Shown here in pieces: positions 58,581 through 64,000 of a stretch of 64,000 bases of DNA (the stretch's first letter is position 1; every line of letters starts with the position of its first letter). This stretch comes from Cerrena zonata (Eukaryota > Basidiomycota > Agaricomycetes > Polyporales > Cerrenaceae), in contig JASBNA010000018.1 in NCBI GenBank assembly GCA_038087015.1, positions 434,001 to 498,000 of the forward strand. The letters are read 5' to 3'. The notes beneath the pieces were generated by a model, which had not been told where the DNA came from, made no database searches, and saw only the letters and a list, made by a program, of their open reading frames with translations. The position numbers were made by a program, and so were the translations under genes.

Positions 58581-60284
58581 TTAGTCCGAGCTTCCCTTAC
58601 CCTCTCCAATTATTGTCAAGCTCCCTACTAGCTCCCTCAACATCTCCAGCTCCTCCTCTATTTCCGTGTTTATCCACTGCTCCTTTTCTTCGATCGATTC
58701 TAGAGTAAGATGTTCCAACGGCTTTGCATCTCGCCTTGCCCTTCGTGTGAGCAAATCCCGCGTTCGCAAGATATGACCAGCAGTAAATCCTCGACGATTA
58801 TAGCAGATGACATGTAAGGAATCGAGGTTAGGAAATAGTATATCGCCATGTCGAGATCCAATTGACGTCATGAACGCAAACAAGAGAGACCGCTCTGCAT
58901 CGAGATGCAAGGTGCGTAGCCCTTGTAATTGATGGCAACAGCTGGTCACAATAACTTCATCGTCTCGATCGAAGTTATTGTGGGATAACACGATATTCAA
59001 GGATTCCAGGGAATCCAAGGAAGGGTAGATTGTGTCGCAGAGGATATTCACTAATTCGTGCAATCGTCCGCGGTCCTCAGCATAAACAGTGATATCTACT
59101 GAAGGCGATTCCTTGTTAACGCAGCTATAACGAAGTGGCCATCCCTTGAAATTGACGAGGTACGTCCGACGGTGCCTAGACCAACCGACCTCTAGCTTTG
59201 CGTGACGAAGAGACAGAAAATGAGTTTGATACTCAGACGCCAAGGTTTCAAAAAATGTTCTGAAGAGCGCCGCATTCTCGGTATCATCTCCCAAGATGGT
59301 GTCGATGGATATTTGGATAATATGTGAGCAAGCAATCAGCTTCGTTATGGTGATCACAGGGATTATACCCCCAGAAAGCCTCAGAACACGAATAGTTGGC
59401 TTCGTGACGGGTAATTCGGGGCCTACAATTGGGTCCGAAATCAGTGGAAGCAACTTCTCCATCTCCAAGGTCCCCAGAGACGTAAGTTTGGCAAGCATGG
59501 AGATGAGACGATTAACGTCGTCCGCATCGAGGACCGTCCAGGAGCGGACCTTTAACTTGCGAAGGGATGGTGGTAGGGGTGATCGTGTCCAATCTATTGC
59601 CTGGCATGATGCAGTATCGATAGCGAGGCTTTCTAGACTCTGAAGACAGCCTAGAAACTTATCGAGGATATTGGACTCTAGCTGACGTGTCTCTTCATCT
59701 TCAGGTAATTTGCACGAGACTGTTTTCATAAGCGGAGAGACGGGCCACGAAACTTCGCTTTGAGAGTTTGGAAGTAGGATGTCGAGATTGACTATATGTG
59801 GAAGGTGCTCAATGATGGGCTCCCAAAGAGGACCGTTTTCATTTAATACACCCACTGTGTGTATGGGAGCAACGCCACTATGGGATAGCCACTCCTTAGC
59901 TACTTCAGTTCGGGATTTGGACAACGGTCGGTTGAGTAGGACGTAGGCGAATAATGTTGCATGTGACAGAGCGATGGATCTCCAATAGCGACATACATGC
60001 GCCACTTTGAGCCATTCGTACGGTGGATGGTCCAGGTCATGGGAGGCTGTCATGCTCATTTCATGATATCCCGGCGGTGTGCAGATTAGCATGTATTCCC
60101 TGAAAATTTCGGCGAGAAGCTCTTTTGGAAGCAAAGTATTGATTAGTGGCCTGACGAGATTGAGACAACCCTTGTAATGACTAATAGCGTCATTTTGCTT
60201 CTCAATCTCTTTACGAAGCCCACGAATTACTTCATGGTGCCCATCGATACGTGTAAGCAGATTTTCGGCGGTAAAATAGGACAT
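58581..60284 (-). CDS. F-box-like domain protein
   Basis: A single exon of 567 aa. Residues ~5-40 are a coiled coil (GLRKEIEKQNDAISHYKG), the usual prelude in this Agaricomycete family. The F-box-like motif follows at ~48-112: NTLLPKELLAEIFREYM, then YEWLKVAHVCRYWRSIALS and ATLF. The rest is leucine-rich with irregular LRR-like strands (SLESLAIDT, LRKLKVRSW, LGTLEMEKL, LRTLHLDAE). Such proteins dock on SKP1 in SCF ubiquitin ligases and recruit targets through the C-terminal part; the target is unknown. The frame is open, with a plausible ATG and no intron needed. Confidence 0.88.
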   Translation of the reverse strand: MSYFTAENLLTRIDGHHEVIRGLRKEIEKQNDAISHYKGCLNLVRPLINTLLPKELLAEIFREYMLICTPPGYHEMSMTASHDLDHPPYEWLKVAHVCRYWRSIALSHATLFAYVLLNRPLSKSRTEVAKEWLSHSGVAPIHTVGVLNENGPLWEPIIEHLPHIVNLDILLPNSQSEVSWPVSPLMKTVSCKLPEDEETRQLESNILDKFLGCLQSLESLAIDTASCQAIDWTRSPLPPSLRKLKVRSWTVLDADDVNRLISMLAKLTSLGTLEMEKLLPLISDPIVGPELPVTKPTIRVLRLSGGIIPVITITKLIACSHIIQISIDTILGDDTENAALFRTFFETLASEYQTHFLSLRHAKLEVGWSRHRRTYLVNFKGWPLRYSCVNKESPSVDITVYAEDRGRLHELVNILCDTIYPSLDSLESLNIVLSHNNFDRDDEVIVTSCCHQLQGLRTLHLDAERSLLFAFMTSIGSRHGDILFPNLDSLHVICYNRRGFTAGHILRTRDLLTRRARRDAKPLEHLTLESIEEKEQWINTEIEEELEMLRELVGSLTIIGEGKGSSD

Positions 60285-60587
60285 ATCATGGTTGCTAGTG
60301 AATGTTCCGTCGGGATGTACGGAAATACTTTATATATAGAAACTATGACCTTTCGTATGACAACAAATAACACAAATGTATACGTACCTCGTTGAAATTG
60401 AGTCCATTTAGGTAGATTCTGACTGTGGAAGTAGAGGAGAAAGCCAACGTTAACATTGAAGGTCAGGTTCAACGCTTAACCCACCTTCCACACGTGTCCA
60501 CTTAGTCATACTAAAAGGTTAAGGATCAGCAAGTCACACATGTGTCTTTCAACTTCATTGTTAACCCTGCACAGACATTGGCAACTA

Positions 60588-61133
60588 TGGCCGTAAGAGG
60601 TTGCTATGTTTATCGGTACAAGGGCTATTACTTTGTCACACATTCGAGATCAAGTGCCAGTCCTTATCGAGCCTCGCGAAACCACTCGCCAACCTGGACC
60701 GCAAGGAATTTCATAGGTGGCTCAGCGAACATATCTAGTTTTTTAGGAATCTGTTTACTACGTTGGTTTCCAAACCTGATGATAAACAGCATTGGCTTGT
60801 CACAATGCCGGATTCGACGGATTCCACGTTCTTCGTCCCCGTGCCACCTTGTTTCTAGAGTATGTCTACGAACTTGATTTGGATAACCTCATTTTCTTTA
60901 TAAATCGCCACCCGTTCTTCCGCCTGAACGGAGTACCTTCAAACAGCATTTTTATGGCGGACAACGGATCAAATTCAGATCATACTCTTGCGGAATATGG
61001 AACCATTGAGATGAAGAGGTGGTTCCCTGGGGGGTTGGATGTTAACACTACGGGGCAATTGATATTCACAAGTATTGATCGTCAAGAATGTGACTTTTAC
61101 GTGTGTAAGGTAGAGACGAAAGCCCCACAGTGA
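60588..61133 (+). pseudogene. broken gene of a YVYRYKGYYF family
   Basis: The start MAVRGCYVYRYKGYYFVTHS matches a widespread Agaricomycete family of unknown function. The frame then shifts by one near 60665 to read SLAKPLANLDRKEFHRWLSEHI, which ends at a TAG; the same frame continues as NLFTTLVSKPDDKQHWLVTM. A second shift near 60845 leads to FLEYVYELDLDNLIFFINR, HPFFRLNGVPSNSIFM and a tail ending at 61133. No GT-AG intron repairs either break. Two frameshifts plus a stop make it a pseudogene unless the assembly has errors. A 63-codon ORF at 61206-61397 ending in TTKRRRVMIKDC may be a further remnant. Confidence 0.65.
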
Positions 61134-61399
61134 AGCAGTTTAAGAGGGTGTGGCTGGGATTCTCTTCTGACAAGTAGATTAGCCCTGTGGTTTTGAAGTG
61201 TCAATTTGTTGCACATAATGTTGTCAATAACGGCACGAGTTTTAGTTCAGCCACTCCACATTCGTAGCCCGCCGGAAAGATATAGACAGTCAGAGCCATC
61301 AATAACGTTGAGCAATAACGTACAACAACCAACTAAAGCAAATGACGATGAGACAAGTACAACAAAGCGACGAAGGGTAATGATCAAAGATTGCTAAGG

Positions 61400-64000
61400 C
61401 TACGCTTCTTGACCAGTAGCGTCGTTCCAGATCTTGCGGAAGAGTTCCACAGCAGGGTCACCAGAGGGCCCGACTTTGGCAAACGAGACCGTACCAAGAG
61501 TCTGAGCATAGTTCCGCAGGTACGGTGAGTACTGCAGTAGAGAGTTAGTACCAATGGTGGAATCAGATCATAACCAAGGCCTACCAAGCGACAGAAATGT
61601 CTATACCACCCCCAGGTCTCCCATGTCAACCATTCCTTCTCATCCCAGTTGACACGATTGTGCCACGATTTTTCCAAAATCACTTCTCCAGCACGGGGAT
61701 TAGGTTTTGTTTGGGACACAAGACAATCAACAAATCCATCGAGTGCTCGCGACAGTGCGCTCTTCTGTTCTCTTGTCAATGTGGCGAAAGCTTTCAGCGC
61801 GGTTGTCAGTGCGGCCGACTCAATTATAGGAACATCTGTAGGATTATGTGTCAGTTGCCAGAGATAACGTTATTGTCACTGAAACTTTACCAGGTTTGGT
61901 TTCGGCGTCGACCTCCATTGCGGCCTGGTCTTTGGCCTTGGCTCGAGCCGCGTTATCATCCTCCTCCTTGCGCAACGCGGTCACACGTTTCCGGGCAATG
62001 ACGACACGTCCATTGGCCTTGTCAAGGGCGCCCTTAAGCAGTAGCCATTGATACGCTTCAAGACTGGACGAGTCTTGAGTGGAAACATATTGTCGTCCAT
62101 GCAAGAATGTCCACGCGACAACGTCCGTAGGGTCAACGATCTGATACTGCATCAGCTTGTCGCAAACGATCACGATCATGTGTTTGGTGTATTTCCAGAA
62201 TGCGATAACGGCATCCAGGATGTCCTTTCGGGCCTCGAAGTTTGGTGAACCACCGGAGGAAATACCTCCTCCAGCGAGATTTCGGAGGAGAGGAAGATAC
62301 CGTTCGATAGCGTTAAGGAAGTGAGAGAATGAACGCGAGCCGATGTGCAGAAGGGATTGGACAGCGATGGAGCGAATGACAGAGTCAATGTTGGTGTCGC
62401 TGTCTGTTGTTTCCAGAGAATTCTTCAAGCCTTGAAGGTGAACAATCACATCATCCGCCTTCGCTCGTCCCCTGATGAGATTAAGTACAGTCTGCGCGGC
62501 GTCATGATACGCGTTAGCTATAACGAGCCCAGGTTAGCAAAAAGTGGTATTTATTTATTATTTATTGGACCTACCTGGGTCATCGTACTCGTAATCGGGT
62601 CCAGGTGCTTGGGCCGGAACCAATTTGAGGTCTGGGTTTTGCATCGGCTCAGGAAGAGTCTTGATGATTCGGTCGTAGTAGGACAGCCTGATTTCAAAAT
62701 CGACTGCTCGGCGCATGAAAGTACGTCTGGGGTGCTGAAGGGAGAGTTCCAAATCCGGCATCCTAAGGAATCCGAATTATTTCTCGAGTGTGAGTAAAAA
62801 CTATGATCACTTACCATTCTTTCCACACCCATTGGAAGTTGAAATTACTCATGTGGATGGAGAACCATTCCACAAATCGCAGAGCAATTTCCACGTCTAG
62901 TCCGTCTGCGAGAAGGTTATACAGTTTACGTATAGACTTACCAACGGCAGGTCCGATGGTCGACGGGGAGAGTTTGCACAGTTCAGTAATCAAAGCTATG
63001 TAGTAAGTAGCTTTGTGTGACGACTCCGGTAGCAGGAAAAGGGTGCTGAGAATGGTCTGGATAACAAATTAATAAGTGCCGGACGACGACACCTCCAGGG
63101 TAACTGACTGTACCTCAATCAGAGTGCTTTCAAGTTGCCAATCCTTGCCTGATACAGGTTCCTGCGGTGGCGCGCCTGGTCTTGGTTTAAATGTTCCCGG
63201 TAATGTCCATTTCGGGAATTCCAGAAGTAGACGGGCACACTCTTTACGATTGACTTCGAAGATATCAATCAGGTCAAGCAATCCGGTACGGACAGCATAT
63301 CCGACGGGCGTGGTAGGGTCCGGTGAGACCTGTCACATAATAGATAAGTTACCGACAAAGGGCATCGAAATGAGATTACCAACATCGTTGTCGAAAATAC
63401 GAATGTAAAATTCTGGCCATTCTTCCTTTTTGACAAGAGCGTCTTCACCAGAATCAGTCGACAAGCTGTCTAGTTCGATGACTTCAGGAGGTACAAGGAC
63501 GGAGGGAAGCTCGAATGGAGCAGTAATCGGCCGCGGAGCATTAATGTACGGTTGGGGGAAGCTGTCGGAAGTTTGTGCAAAGTCTGAGGCGTTCAGGATT
63601 TGAAGAGCGCTTAGAGCAGCGTCCAAGAGCTGTGACAACGTCAATACGAAAATGCATTGGCACAAGGAGCGTATATCACCTCATCCGCAGATTCAACGGT
63701 CACAGAATCCGAATGAAGGGCCACTGTGGGTTGTACGAGCTTCTTTGCGTCTATTGTGGACTCTATGTATGCCTGAATCGTGCTCATGATATCAATAACG
63801 TTTATACTAGGGTTCTCTTTGATAATAGAACCGGACTGGTCATGGTTGAAATGGTGAGTAGGGTCGATACAGAGGTAATTTGATGTAACGCACAATCATA
63901 AGCCCTTCTGATGCACATAACGCTGCTTTCTTCGCTCGACCATGCGAGACACCAAACTCGTCGAGAACAGCAGCAAAGGAGCGTAGAAGTTCGAACATTG
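61400..64000 (-). CDS. nuclear cap-binding protein large subunit (CBP80), 5' end outside window
   Basis: At least eight exons on the minus strand, entering at 64000 and ending at TAG 61402-61400 (last exon ends FRKIWNDATGQEA). Visible pieces in order: LRSFAAVLDEFGVSHGRAKK, then IQAYIESTIDAKKLVQPTVAL, then LLDAALSALQILN, and ECARLLLEFPKWTLPGTF. After that come RRAVDFEIRLSYYDRIIKTLPEP, LDVEIALRFVEWFSIHMSNFN with FQWVWKEW, and DVVAWTFLHGRQYVSTQDSS. This fits the MIF4G-type helical repeats of CBP80 (CBC1/STO1), which with CBP20 binds the mRNA 5' cap in the nucleus. Missing N-terminus; exon borders only partly worked out. Identity is from motif pattern. Confidence 0.85.

Noticed and set aside
1..64000. 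tRNA and rRNA genes, CRISPR arrays, telomere repeats
   Set aside because: A read of both strands for TTCGAATCC-like T-arms, direct-repeat arrays and TTAGGG runs found none convincing. GTTTGAATCC near 7918 has no matching acceptor stem.

Overview
The window is nuclear DNA of a filamentous basidiomycete, most likely an Agaricomycete. The evidence is short GT-AG introns of about 45-100 nt in nearly every gene, and many families expanded mainly in mushroom-forming fungi (H-type lectins, F-box proteins, crinkler-like P-loop proteins, a 7-TM-like membrane family, and a VNIxDL family of unknown function). Conserved eukaryotic housekeeping genes interrupt these families. Species cannot be named. Exons were joined by eye from reading frame, splice signals and family pattern; no search was run.

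Positions 1-24.7 kb are gene-poor and repeat-rich. There are three adjacent minus-strand beta-trefoil-like genes (3.98-6.98 kb), two copies of the VNIxDL family (a pseudogene at 0.27 kb, a probably intact copy at 12.5 kb), decayed LRR/F-box-like repeats (1.85-3.6 kb paired with 15.1-17.3 kb) and two inverted-repeat elements that look like MITEs (4664-4971 and 23553-24082). A four-exon F-box gene (19012-21612) has two successive F-box exons. Inverted, decayed copies of its own 5' half and upstream region flank it, and most of it is almost free of CpG.

Positions 24.7-38.8 kb form an accessory arsenal: a crinkler-like P-loop gene, two H-type lectin genes and a lectin relic, a truncated frameshifted NTPase-family pseudogene, and three more VNIxDL copies (two intact, one broken). 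A conserved triose-phosphate-transporter-family gene lies inside this zone.

Positions 39-64 kb are more gene-dense and conserved: an MFS transporter, a 7-TM-like membrane protein, mitochondrial ribosomal protein S5 divergent from an ELYS-domain nuclear pore gene, a large Ser/Thr kinase, a four-exon VNIxDL gene, a single-exon F-box protein, a broken gene, and the 3' part of the nuclear cap-binding protein large subunit running off the right edge. The housekeeping genes act in separate processes (translation, nuclear pore, mRNA cap binding, membrane transport) and form no pathway. The accessory genes share a theme of carbohydrate binding, ubiquitin-type recognition and NTPase-like modules, but a functional link between them is inference only.
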